A DNA stretch of 34,695 bases from Candidatus Homeothermus arabinoxylanisolvens (lineage in GTDB: Bacteria > Bacteroidota > Bacteroidia > Bacteroidales > Muribaculaceae), in NCBI GenBank assembly GCA_001689405.1, contig LUJO01000035.1:1-34695 (forward strand), written 5' to 3'. The translations under genes and the position numbers were made by a program. Position 1 is the stretch's first letter, and every line of letters starts with the position of its first letter. Below, in pieces: positions 14,505 through 22,714 of the stretch. The notes under the pieces are model-generated. The model saw only the letters and a list, made by a program, of their open reading frames with translations, was not told where the DNA came from and did not search any database.

Positions 14505-16967
14505 TTATCTTAATGTGGCGCCTGTCTGTTTTTGCAGGTTGGTCACTATCTTGTTCATTATGGCCTCGATCTGTTTGTCCTGCAGGGTCTTTTCGTCATC
14601 CTGAAGCGTGATTGATATGGCATAGCTTTTCTTGCCCGGTTCAAGATTCTTTCCACAATATACGTCAAACAGGGTCACATCGCGCAGCAGCTTCTTTTCG
14701 CTGTCGCGTACTATTTTCTCAATACGGTCCATGGTCACCCCTTCATCTATGAGCAGTGCGAGATCGCGCTTGACCGGATGAGTCTTGGGCAGGGGAGTAT
14801 ATGTGACTTTTTTCTTGACCGCAAGTTTTACTATCGCCTGCCAATCGAGTTCGGCATATATCACTTCTTGTTTTACTCCGCAACGTTTAAGCATCTGTTT
14901 TGTTACGGTGCCTATGACGCCGAGCTCTTTGCCGGAGCGTGTCGTTATTTTAACGGCATCATTAAGTTTTTTGTCGGTTGTGGCAGTAAGCTCCGTCTCT
15001 CGTGCGGCTATGCCGAGTCGTGCAAATATGTTGGCTACGATAGCCTTCATATCAAAGAATGTGGATTTTTCTTCCGGACGAGCCCAGTTGCCGGTGCGTA
15101 TATTGCCTGTAAGCCACAGCGCGAGGCGGTGAGCCTCAGTGTATGGAGCTATGGGGTTGTCAGCTGTCGATTCTATAGACGGATCGCATGAATATACATT
15201 GCCGAATTCGTAAAGCATCATGTCGGGGTCGCGTCGGTTTACATTGTGCTCTATTGTTTCAAGTCCACCGAACAGCAGTGTCATGCGCATGACATTGAGA
15301 TCATTGCTCAGCGGATTCAATAATTTTACAGGCACATGACGTTCATCGACGAGATCTTCGTAATAAGCTTCTGCCGTAAGTGAATTATTCAGAATCTCAT
15401 TGAATCCGGTCGCGCTCAGCTGGTTGCTTATCAACTCGCGCAAATCATTGGACTTGTCGGTGATAGTTTTAAACGAAAGGCTTGAGTGGAGCGTGTTGGA
15501 GAACTCGACGTTGTTGTAGCCGTATATGCGCAGTATGTCTTCAACTACATCGCACGGGCGCTGTACATCTACCCTGTAGGTGGGTACGAGCAGTCCCACG
15601 CAAGAGTCATCGCATGCGGTTATCTCCATTTCAAGAGACCGGGCTATGGCGTTGACTGTGTCATGAGGTATTTTTTTACCTACAAGCGAGTCCACATAAC
15701 CGTATTCAAGTTTTACAGGAAACGGTTTTACCGGTTGTGGGTATATGTCGATGACATCTCCGCATATTTCTCCTCCGGCGAGTTCTTTCACCATAAGGGC
15801 GGCCAGTTTGAGGCAATATAATGTGGCATTGGGGTCAGTGCCGCGTTCGTAGCGGAAAGAGGCGTCGGTGCTAAGGCCGTGACGACGAGCCGTTTTGCGT
15901 ATGGAGGTCGGGTTGAAGTACGCGCTCTCAAGGAATATGGAGGTGGTGGTTTCTGTAACTCCGGAATCAAGACCGCCGAATACTCCGGCTATACACATGG
16001 GTTGCTCGGCGTTGCATATCATCAGATCACGCGGGTCAAGTTTGCGTTCAACCTCATCGAGAGTGGTAAACGGTGTGCCTTCCGCGCAGTGGCGTACCAC
16101 GACTTTCCCACCGGCTATTTTGTCGACGTCAAAGCAATGCAGCGGTTGTCCCATTCCGAGCAGAATGAAGTTTGTTATGTCGACAATGTTGTTGATAGGA
16201 CGTTGTCCTATGGCCGACAGATAGTTTTTCAACCATTCGGGACTCTCAGCCACTTTGATGTTGCGTATGGTCACTCCGGAGTAGCGGGGACAAGCGTTAT
16301 AGTCATCTACCTCGACTGCGATGGCACCATCGGGAGTATCGGTCTTGAACGCATCTACGGCCGGTCGGTGAAGTTGCGACGGAGTCGCATGGCATGCAAG
16401 CCAAGCCGACAAATCGCGGGCCACGCCGTAGTGTGAGGCCGCATCCACACGGTTGGGGGTAAGATCGACTTCTATCATGTAGTCGCTCTTAAGATTGTAA
16501 TATTCGGCGGCGGGTGTACCGGGCTTGACATCTTTGTCAATGACTATTATGCCGTCATGCGAGGTGCCGGTGCCGATTTCGTCTTCGGCACATATCATGC
16601 CGAGCGACTCTACGCCGCGTATTTTTGAGCGTTTTATTACAAACTCGTTGTCACCGTCATAAAGAGTGGTGCCTACCGTAGCCACTACCACAGTCTGTCC
16701 GGCTGCGACATTAGGAGCTCCGCAAACAATCTGTACAGACACCGATGCGCCGAGATCTACTGTCGTTATGTGCAGATGGTCGCTGTTAGGGTGCTCTATA
16801 CAAGTGAGTACCTTGCCTACGACTATGCCGCGCAGACCGCCGCGTATCGATTCCACTTCTTCTATACCGCCGACCTCAAGACCTATAGAAGTCAGTGCAT
16901 CGGCCAACTCCTCGGGAGTAAGCGAGAAGTCGATATACTCTTTGAGCCAATTATAAGAGATATTCAT
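14505..16967 (-). CDS. pheT: Phenylalanyl-tRNA synthetase beta subunit
   Basis: This 820-residue protein has the full bacterial PheT layout. The start MNISYNWLKEYIDF is typical. A tRNA-binding (EMAP-like) domain lies at about residues 40-150 (HPNSDHLHITTVDLG, VQIVCGAPNV), then the B3/B4 editing region with DVDKIAGGKVVVRHC and the B5 domain. The anticodon-binding FDX-ACB domain closes the protein (TYTPLPKTHPVKRDLALLID). With PheS, encoded elsewhere, it forms the alpha2beta2 enzyme that charges tRNA-Phe. The upstream promoter region has a TAAATTTG -7 box overlapping a perfect 14-base palindrome. YebC follows 33 bases downstream. Confidence 0.97.
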   Translation of the reverse strand: MNISYNWLKEYIDFSLTPEELADALTSIGLEVGGIEEVESIRGGLRGIVVGKVLTCIEHPNSDHLHITTVDLGASVSVQIVCGAPNVAAGQTVVVATVGTTLYDGDNEFVIKRSKIRGVESLGMICAEDEIGTGTSHDGIIVIDKDVKPGTPAAEYYNLKSDYMIEVDLTPNRVDAASHYGVARDLSAWLACHATPSQLHRPAVDAFKTDTPDGAIAVEVDDYNACPRYSGVTIRNIKVAESPEWLKNYLSAIGQRPINNIVDITNFILLGMGQPLHCFDVDKIAGGKVVVRHCAEGTPFTTLDEVERKLDPRDLMICNAEQPMCIAGVFGGLDSGVTETTTSIFLESAYFNPTSIRKTARRHGLSTDASFRYERGTDPNATLYCLKLAALMVKELAGGEICGDVIDIYPQPVKPFPVKLEYGYVDSLVGKKIPHDTVNAIARSLEMEITACDDSCVGLLVPTYRVDVQRPCDVVEDILRIYGYNNVEFSNTLHSSLSFKTITDKSNDLRELISNQLSATGFNEILNNSLTAEAYYEDLVDERHVPVKLLNPLSNDLNVMRMTLLFGGLETIEHNVNRRDPDMMLYEFGNVYSCDPSIESTADNPIAPYTEAHRLALWLTGNIRTGNWARPEEKSTFFDMKAIVANIFARLGIAARETELTATTDKKLNDAVKITTRSGKELGVIGTVTKQMLKRCGVKQEVIYAELDWQAIVKLAVKKKVTYTPLPKTHPVKRDLALLIDEGVTMDRIEKIVRDSEKKLLRDVTLFDVYCGKNLEPGKKSYAISITLQDDEKTLQDKQIEAIMNKIVTNLQKQTGATLR

Positions 16968-17011
16968 TACTTATTTGCTTGTGGGTGACGCAGATTTACA
17001 CGTCACACTAT

Positions 17012-17027
17012 AATTTGCGCAAATTTA
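17012..17027 (-). promoter_or_regulatory. pheT promoter -7 box overlapping a palindrome
   Basis: On the minus strand TAAATTTG (17020-17027) matches TAnnTTTG exactly, 53 bases before the pheT ATG. A perfect 14-base palindrome, AATTTGCGCAAATT (17012-17025), covers it. The -33 element is weak. The palindrome is where a dimeric regulator could sit and block transcription; no known binder is implied. Confidence 0.55.
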
Positions 17028-17092
17028 CAAAAAAAATTGCACCTAACACTAAAGTGTCACTGTATAAATTACACACTTGTCTACTTGGCTAA

Positions 17093-17136
17093 AATAATAA
17101 AAAAGGGTCGCGCGATATCGAATCGCACGGCCCTTT
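17093..17136 (-). terminator. Terminator after the outer-membrane receptor gene
   Basis: An imperfect stem (AAAGGG-rich arms, 17102-17136, closing with AAAGGG / CCCTTT and a GCGAT core) is followed on the minus strand by a T-rich tract (17093-17101). It lies 50 bases after the receptor stop and before the pheT promoter. Confidence 0.7.
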
Positions 17137-17185
17137 CCAACTAATCATTATAAATGTAACCGTATGATGTACTATTGTGTCCGTA

Positions 17186-19999
17186 TCATCTGCGCGGAGG
17201 TCCGAAACGGCCGGGGCCGGGACCGTGTCCTCTGCCCGGACCACGGTCGCCTCTGTCGTCAGGACGGTTGCCCTTGCCGAACGTATTGAAACGATAGGAG
17301 AATGTCAGCATGAAATATCGGGTGAGCGAGTTGTAGCTGCGGTCGTCAATATAGTTGGCGGTAACACTGCGCGATATGTTTTTGCGTTGTTGAAGCAGGT
17401 CGTATCCTTTCAGCGCTATGGTAGCTTCGCGCCCTTTGAGGAACTGATATGCGATCGATGCGTTCCACATCCATTGTTTCTGGTCGTATCCGGCCGAGTA
17501 TCCGCTTGTAGCGCTGTAGCTTATGTCAGTGCTGAGAACGAGGCCGAACGGGGCAAACCAAGATCCGTTGAATCGGCCGCCGTAGGTCTGAACTTTGCGG
17601 CTTGCCGCAGACTGCAGGGTGTTGTGTGTTGTCTGCAGGTTGTAGAACGGACGCAACTCCGCTTCCCAATTCTCGGGACGGAAAGCCAGCGACACGGATG
17701 GCCCGAAGTTGAATGACCCGCTTCGGTTGCGTTCGCCGTTGTTGTAACCGATAGCCTGACTGTAACGGGTAAACATGTTGCCGTTGAACTGCCAGTTCTT
17801 GTTGCGGAACGGAAATGATACCATTGTAAACAAATCGGCATTCCAGTTGCCGTTGACGTTCTCATACGTCGTTGTCTGTCCGCCGGTCTCACGGTCAAAA
17901 GTGGTCTTGGAAACAATGCTGTTCTGTGTCACGCTTACGCTTCCCATAGCCATTATGGAGCGTTGAGCTTCGGGATTGAAGTCGCTGAACCTCATGCGCA
18001 CATTCTGGCTGAATGCCGGCTTAAGGTCAGGATTACCGATGACTATACGCAGCGGATTGCTCTTGTCGGCTACGGGCTGGAGCTGTGATATGGACGGTTC
18101 GCGGGTCTGTCCGCGGTAGTCAAGTGTAAGATTGCGTGTCTTGTTGAATTTATAGCGGAACCGTAGATAGGGAGCTAAGTTCCAGACCCAACGGGTGTCG
18201 ATGTTTCGGTCCTTGTTTATCAGGTCGTTGCTTTTTGACATCGAAGGCACAAAAGCGATACCGGCATCAAGGTTGTAGTCGCGCTTTACCTGTTTGAAAC
18301 CAATCTGTATTCGCTGGTTGAAGAAGTCGTTGCGGAAACGGTTGCTCAACGAGTCGTTGAATATCTCCTGAGTATAGTCTACGATAGGATCGCCTGTCGG
18401 GGGATACGTGACAGGATGGTCGTATACAAGCTTGTCGGCGTTGTTCCATCGGTAACTCATGCGGTAACTGAATGTGAGGAAACGTCCGTTTTTCACGTTG
18501 CCGAGCGGTTCGGTCCATGTCATGCGCAGACCCACACGGTTGCTCCAGTTGTGATTGTCGGTATACTGGTCATATAGGTCAATCGAGTCGTTCAGCAGGA
18601 AGAAGCGGTTATAGGAGTAGCTGTAGTCATCCTCTCTCGTGTTGCTGAGGTTGTAGTCGAATGCAAGAGAGAAAGAGCGCCCTTGATGTGACTTGAAACT
18701 ATGGTTAAACCATAGGTCGCCGCCGACTTCATAGGCTTTGCCGTCAGAATGTCCCTCGTTTATACTCCGGGTGACAAGTGTACGTGCTATGTCGCCGGCA
18801 AATGTGCGTGATGAGTCGGCACTTGCCGACTTGTTGAAGTTAAGCGAGAAGCGCGGTCGGAATTCCAAGGTGGTCAGAGAATCTTTTTTCCAGTGTACTC
18901 TGAAATCGCCGCGTATGTTATGGCCTTTGTCGCGTGATGCCGAGCGGCTGCTAAGATACGATGTAGAGTCGGCAAACAGGTATTGACGCTCCTGCGAGGT
19001 GCGTGTATTCTGGTCGGTATGGCTGTAGAACAGGTCGCCGCCTACACGGAATGTCTCGTCGCGTTTGCCTACATTGAAGTTTATACCGAATGACTGGGAG
19101 GTGTTTATGCCGTTGTTGCCTCCGAAGCGGCGGAAGCGATTGCCGTTGCTGTCTGTGAACCCGAGCTGGTTTATGTTATTGAAGTTTCCGAGGAATGTAA
19201 TCTGGTTGTCATTCCAGAAGCGGTTTATGTTGAAGTCTGCGGCATAGCGTTCGTCAGTGCCGTAACCTGCGTTTACAACACCGAAATATCCGTTTTTCAT
19301 GCCTTTTTTTACTGTCAGGTTTATCACTGTCTCCTCTTCGCCGTCATCGACTCCCGTAAGCCTTGCGAGGTCGCTTTTGCGGTCGACTACCTGTAGCTTG
19401 TCAATCATATTGACCGGAAGATTCTTGGATGCGACTTTTGGATCGTCAGAGAAAAATTCCTTGCCGTCTACAAGTATTTTTGTCACTTGCTTGCCTCCGG
19501 CGGTAATCTTGCCGTCAGAGTCGACATCGACACCCGGAAGTTTTTTCAGCAAGTCTTCCATTACGGCATTGGGCTGAGTCTTGTATGAACCGGCATTGTA
19601 CTCTATCGTATCTTCTTTAGCCACTATCTCCGTCTTTACCGCCGTAATCACAGTCTCTTTAAGCATGACCGTCGACTCTTTCATGACGATAGGCTTCAGC
19701 CGGAGCGATGACTCGCCTATATTCACATTTTCGTAGTGATTGTCGTAGCCGATGTAGCTTGTCTGGATAATGTAATGCCCCTTCTTTACGTTTTTGATTG
19801 AAAACTTTCCGTTGATGTCGGTTGTGACACCTTTGACAAATGCGCTGTCTTTTGCGGCCAACAAGCGTACTGTGGCCTCAATCAGAGGCTCCTCGGAAGA
19901 GTCGGTGATTGTCCCTGTAATATTGGCAGCCAACGCTGCGCTGCAACTCAATAAACCTATAGCGAAAGACATCAACGTCTTTCGGATCGATAAACCCAT
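17186..19999 (-). CDS. TonB-dependent-receptor-like outer-membrane beta-barrel protein
   Basis: The start is placed at ATG 19999 (MGLSIRKTLM), not at the upstream TTG. The product is 937 residues. A signal peptide (about residues 1-25, ending ALAAN) is followed by a carboxypeptidase-regulatory-like beta domain (ITGTITDSSEEPLIEATVRL and GKFSIKNVKKGHY), then a plug domain (DLLKKLPGVDVDSDG, PVNMIDKLQVVD). A long beta-barrel region of the OMP_b-brl_3 type runs to about residue 905. No SusD gene follows, so this is not a classic polysaccharide locus; the substrate is unknown. After the last barrel strand (MLTFSYRFNTF) comes a 27-residue tail of Gly, Arg, Pro and Asp. Confidence 0.85.
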   Translation of the reverse strand: MGLSIRKTLMSFAIGLLSCSAALAANITGTITDSSEEPLIEATVRLLAAKDSAFVKGVTTDINGKFSIKNVKKGHYIIQTSYIGYDNHYENVNIGESSLRLKPIVMKESTVMLKETVITAVKTEIVAKEDTIEYNAGSYKTQPNAVMEDLLKKLPGVDVDSDGKITAGGKQVTKILVDGKEFFSDDPKVASKNLPVNMIDKLQVVDRKSDLARLTGVDDGEEETVINLTVKKGMKNGYFGVVNAGYGTDERYAADFNINRFWNDNQITFLGNFNNINQLGFTDSNGNRFRRFGGNNGINTSQSFGINFNVGKRDETFRVGGDLFYSHTDQNTRTSQERQYLFADSTSYLSSRSASRDKGHNIRGDFRVHWKKDSLTTLEFRPRFSLNFNKSASADSSRTFAGDIARTLVTRSINEGHSDGKAYEVGGDLWFNHSFKSHQGRSFSLAFDYNLSNTREDDYSYSYNRFFLLNDSIDLYDQYTDNHNWSNRVGLRMTWTEPLGNVKNGRFLTFSYRMSYRWNNADKLVYDHPVTYPPTGDPIVDYTQEIFNDSLSNRFRNDFFNQRIQIGFKQVKRDYNLDAGIAFVPSMSKSNDLINKDRNIDTRWVWNLAPYLRFRYKFNKTRNLTLDYRGQTREPSISQLQPVADKSNPLRIVIGNPDLKPAFSQNVRMRFSDFNPEAQRSIMAMGSVSVTQNSIVSKTTFDRETGGQTTTYENVNGNWNADLFTMVSFPFRNKNWQFNGNMFTRYSQAIGYNNGERNRSGSFNFGPSVSLAFRPENWEAELRPFYNLQTTHNTLQSAASRKVQTYGGRFNGSWFAPFGLVLSTDISYSATSGYSAGYDQKQWMWNASIAYQFLKGREATIALKGYDLLQQRKNISRSVTANYIDDRSYNSLTRYFMLTFSYRFNTFGKGNRPDDRGDRGPGRGHGPGPGRFGPPRR

Positions 20000-20160
20000 A
20001 AACAATAGAATTGTAAATCGTTAGTGAAATTTTACAATCACTATGACTTGATAACCAAATAAAGGTTTAATTTGTATGTCAAAAAAATATTATGGGTATA
20101 TGAGAAAATGTCGGTTTTGTATATCAGGTGGACGTTAAATATCATAAATAGAAACCAATG

Positions 20161-20637
20161 TCAGTCAAAGTCGATGAACGCAAGCGGCATGAGCGAATGT
20201 ATGGAGGGGATGATGTATATGTCCTCGGCTCCGGCAAGCAGTACTTGAACATCGGCACCTGCGAGCTGTTCGTACTCAAGCAGGACCTGACGGCATGCTC
20301 CGCAAGGCGATATGGGAGCGGCTACTTCATGGCCCGATGTGTCGCGAGCGGCTATGGCTATGGCTTTGAACTTGGCTTCGGGATAGCGGGAATGGGCATA
20401 AAAAGCTGCTGTCCTTTCTGCGCATACGCCTGACGGATAGGCTACATTTTCCTGATTGGAACCTGTTATGATTTCTCCGTTGTCGAGAAGTATGGCGGCT
20501 CCTACGTGAAATTTGCTGTATGGAGCGTAGGAGTGACGGGTCATGGCACGTGCTTTGTCAACAAGGGTGCGTTGTGTGTTGTCAAGTTCACTATATGTTG
20601 CGGATAACAGCGGTGTGGATATGTCAATATTTTTCAT
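20161..20637 (-). CDS. cdd: Cytidine deaminase
   Basis: The start is ATG 20637 (MKNIDISTPLL); an upstream in-frame extension to 20838 is rejected because it crosses a terminator and overlaps fabH. The 158-residue product is a small zinc cytidine deaminase that converts cytidine and deoxycytidine to the uridine forms for pyrimidine salvage. Motifs are FHVGAAIL, the catalytic CAERTA (Cys zinc ligand and Glu proton shuttle, about 72-76), and PCGACRQV (two further zinc cysteines, about 112-115). It is a single gene after fabH. Its promoter lies inside the fabH terminator. Confidence 0.93.
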   Translation of the reverse strand: MKNIDISTPLLSATYSELDNTQRTLVDKARAMTRHSYAPYSKFHVGAAILLDNGEIITGSNQENVAYPSGVCAERTAAFYAHSRYPEAKFKAIAIAARDTSGHEVAAPISPCGACRQVLLEYEQLAGADVQVLLAGAEDIYIIPSIHSLMPLAFIDFD

Positions 20638-20654
20638 AACGGAGGGCGTTTTTG

Positions 20655-20685
20655 CAAAGATATAACAAAAACGGGCCGAAGTCAA
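20655..20685 (-). promoter_or_regulatory. cdd promoter, -33 box in a terminator loop
   Basis: On the minus strand, -33 TTGA (20682-20685) and -7 TATCTTTG (20655-20662, exact consensus) are separated by 19 bases. The predicted start lies about 11 bases before the cdd ATG, giving an almost leaderless message. The -33 element falls in the loop of the terminator hairpin at 20667-20704. Confidence 0.65.
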
Positions 20686-20704
20686 TACTCTTCGGCCCGT
20701 TTTT
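20667..20704 (-). terminator. Bidirectional terminator between fabH and cdd
   Basis: A 15-bp perfect stem (20667-20681 with 20690-20704, including flanking A/T pairs; GC core ACGGGCCGAAG/CTTCGGCCCGT) has an 8-base loop. T-runs lie on both strands: plus 20700-20706 and minus TTTTT. It ends the fabH operon on the minus strand. Confidence 0.85.
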
Positions 20705-20729
20705 TTATTGTTACAGGGAATGTTCTGAT

Positions 20730-21713
20730 TTAAAGGTCCCAAATCACATAGAGTGCGCCCCAAGTGAAGCCGGCACCAAATGCCGTCAGTATGAGTTTGT
20801 CGCCTTTCTTGAGTCGGTCGCGATATTCGGTGAGACACAGAGGTATCGAGGCGGCTGATGTGTTGCCGTAATGCTCGATGTTCACGAGTACCTTGCTGTG
20901 GTCTATGCCCGCACGTTCGGCTACGGCTTCGATTATACGAAGATTGGCTTGATGGGGTACCAGCCAGTCCACATCATCCATTGAAAGTCCGTTGCGTGAA
21001 GCTACATCAAGCGATGAGGTCAGCATGTCGGTGACGGCATGCTTGTATACGGCCCTGCCTTCCTGATATATATAATGTTCAGCGGCGTCAACGGTATCGT
21101 GGGTAGCCGGATGCACCGAACCGCCTGCTTTCATGAGCAGATGGGGTAGGCCGGTGCCGTCAACGTGGAATACGCCGTCAATTATACCGACTTTCTCTTC
21201 CGACGGTTCTATCAGCATGCAGCCTGCGGCATCGCCAAACAGAGGACATGTCGTGCGGTCCTGATAATTGGTCATCGATGACATCTTTTCGGCAGCCACT
21301 ACAACTATCTTCTTATACATGCCTGACCGTATGTAGGCTGATGCGTCCTGTAAGGCTACGAGAAAACCGGCGCATGCAGCCTGTATGTCGTAAGCATAGG
21401 CGCGGTTCATACCACACTCATGAGCTATGATTGAGCCGGTCGAGGGGAAGCGATAGTCGGGATTCGAGGTGGCGCATATAAGAAGGTCTACTTCTTCCGG
21501 CTTTGTCTCGGTTGATTCCAACAGCCGTTTTACCGCCTTGATGCCGAGGTAGGAGGAGCCTGCACCGTCCATGTGAAGTATGCGACGCTCCTTTATGCCT
21601 ACACGCGTGGTAATCCACTCGTCGCTTGTCTCTACCATTTGCGACAGCATCTCGTTGTCAAGAATATCGTCGGGTACGTACGCGGCGATACCTGCTATTC
21701 TCGGATAAAGCAT
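20730..21713 (-). CDS. fabH: 3-oxoacyl-ACP synthase III (FabH)
   Basis: This 327-residue protein condenses acetyl-CoA, or a branched primer, with malonyl-ACP to start fatty acid synthesis. The triad is visible: Cys in QAACAGFLVA (about C114), His in DWLVPHQANLRI (about H254) and Asn in EHYGNTSAASIP (about N284). Residues TTRVGIKERR and MTNYQDRTTCPLFGDAAG are also typical. The gene follows rpmF by 99 bases in the DUF177-rpmF-fabH order. A GC hairpin (CCCGGG arms, 21749-21775) lies in that gap. The plsX gene that often sits in this operon in other bacteria is absent. A strong terminator follows at 20667. Confidence 0.96.
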   Translation of the reverse strand: MLYPRIAGIAAYVPDDILDNEMLSQMVETSDEWITTRVGIKERRILHMDGAGSSYLGIKAVKRLLESTETKPEEVDLLICATSNPDYRFPSTGSIIAHECGMNRAYAYDIQAACAGFLVALQDASAYIRSGMYKKIVVVAAEKMSSMTNYQDRTTCPLFGDAAGCMLIEPSEEKVGIIDGVFHVDGTGLPHLLMKAGGSVHPATHDTVDAAEHYIYQEGRAVYKHAVTDMLTSSLDVASRNGLSMDDVDWLVPHQANLRIIEAVAERAGIDHSKVLVNIEHYGNTSAASIPLCLTEYRDRLKKGDKLILTAFGAGFTWGALYVIWDL

Positions 21714-21748
21714 ATTATAGTATGGTTACGTTAATACAAAACATCGTT

Positions 21749-21775
21749 TCCCGGGCAAACATATGCTACCCGGGA
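21749..21775 (-). other. GC hairpin between rpmF and fabH
   Basis: A 7-bp perfect stem (TCCCGGG at 21749-21755 with CCCGGGA at 21769-21775) has a 13-base loop. No T-tract follows on the minus strand, so it is not a clean terminator; it may be a processing or attenuation site. The loop contains CAAACATA, the complement of TATGTTTG, an exact match to TAnnTTTG that could give fabH a second start, but no good -33 is seen. Confidence 0.35.
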
Positions 21776-21812
21776 GTGATGTTATATAAAATGACTATGT
21801 TGTCAATATGCT

Positions 21813-21998
21813 TTAAACGGCTGCGGTCTTTTCGATAGCCACTTTACCACGGTAGTATCCACATTCGGGGCATACGGTGTGGTAGATGTGCCAAGAGCCG
21901 CAGTGCTGGCATATAGCCAATGTAGGTTCTACAGCCTTGTCGTGAGTTCTGCGCTTTGCAGTACGGGTCTTTGATTGTCTGCGTTTAGGATGTGCCAT
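21813..21998 (-). CDS. rpmF: 50S ribosomal protein L32
   Basis: This 61-residue protein of the large ribosomal subunit starts with the typical MAHPKRRQSKTRT. The zinc ribbon has four cysteines (about C30, C33, C43 and C46; ICQHCGSWHIYHTVCPECG), so it is the zinc-binding form. It follows the DUF177 gene by about 20 bases, and both are co-transcribed with fabH in many bacteria. Confidence 0.97.
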   Translation of the reverse strand: MAHPKRRQSKTRTAKRRTHDKAVEPTLAICQHCGSWHIYHTVCPECGYYRGKVAIEKTAAV

Positions 21999-22018
21999 TT
22001 TGTACTATGTATTTATTA

Positions 22019-22612
22019 TTAATTGTTGTCGTTAAGTTTCTTCAATTCGTCCCATCGCGGATCGGTAGGCGCCTCGTCGTCGGCTTCTGCCGCTTCCGTG
22101 TTTTCGATGTCGTCTATGATCTCTTCCATCATTTCGCCGTCTTCTTCCGATATGTTTCCGGGAGCGCGGTGCTTTTTAAGTAAAGAACTCATGGCGCGAT
22201 TGCACTTGCCGAGAGGATGTACATGCTTGATTGGTATCGTCAAAGCCACAGTGTCATATATCATGTAGGCGATATTGAGGAAATTGTCACTTTCCGGTAT
22301 CTCAAGCAGTTCATCGGAGTCGTCATTGTAGTCGGCGCCGTACTTTACGTAAATATGATAGGTCGTATCAACCGGCCATTGCAAGTCGTCGAGACAACGG
22401 TCACACAGCAATGTGATTTCGCCCGTAATGTCGATGGTTAGCTCATACAAATCGCTTTTTGTGACTACTGTCACATGGATATTGAGGTCGGCGTCGTGTA
22501 TGTCGGCGCTTTCCATATCCTCGAAAAACTTTTTGTCAAGATGGTAGTCAAATTCATGACTGCCTGCCGACAAAGACTTTAACGGGAGCTTATAGGCTGA
22601 AAACTTTCCCAC
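22019..22612 (-). CDS. DUF177 family protein (YceD-like)
   Basis: The start is placed at GTG 22612 (VGKFSAYKLPLKSL), the usual family start. The frame opens further upstream only through a TTG that lies inside the -7 box of the promoter. The product is about 197 residues. Family features are an N-terminal beta segment, a CDRCLDDLQWPV motif (two Cys, about position 70-75 of this start) and a central segment with KCNRAM. The family is linked to large-subunit 23S rRNA processing and accumulation and is almost always next to rpmF, as here. The C-terminal 50 residues are strongly acidic, ending in DPRWDELKKL. Confidence 0.85.
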   Translation of the reverse strand: MGKFSAYKLPLKSLSAGSHEFDYHLDKKFFEDMESADIHDADLNIHVTVVTKSDLYELTIDITGEITLLCDRCLDDLQWPVDTTYHIYVKYGADYNDDSDELLEIPESDNFLNIAYMIYDTVALTIPIKHVHPLGKCNRAMSSLLKKHRAPGNISEEDGEMMEEIIDDIENTEAAEADDEAPTDPRWDELKKLNDNN

Positions 22613-22639
22613 AATAGTTACTATATTGAAAAACCGCCG

Positions 22640-22670
22640 CAAAGTTATATATTATCCTGCAATAAATCAA
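22640..22670 (-). promoter_or_regulatory. Promoter of the DUF177-rpmF-fabH operon
   Basis: On the minus strand, -33 TTGA (22667-22670) and -7 TAACTTTG (22640-22647, exact consensus) are separated by 19 bases. The predicted start is about 20 bases before the GTG at 22612. This fixes the translational start downstream of the TTG codon in the -7 box. Confidence 0.7.
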
Positions 22671-22714
22671 CTTTTAACACAAAATTTCGTCGCCGATACA
22701 GCGCTAAGTCGTGA

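Noticed and set aside
14251..14604. Plus-strand open frames across yebC and pheT
   Set aside because: They are antisense to well-supported genes and have no recognisable family.
20638..20838. N-terminal extension of cytidine deaminase
   Set aside because: It passes through a strong terminator and into fabH; the family start is at 20637.
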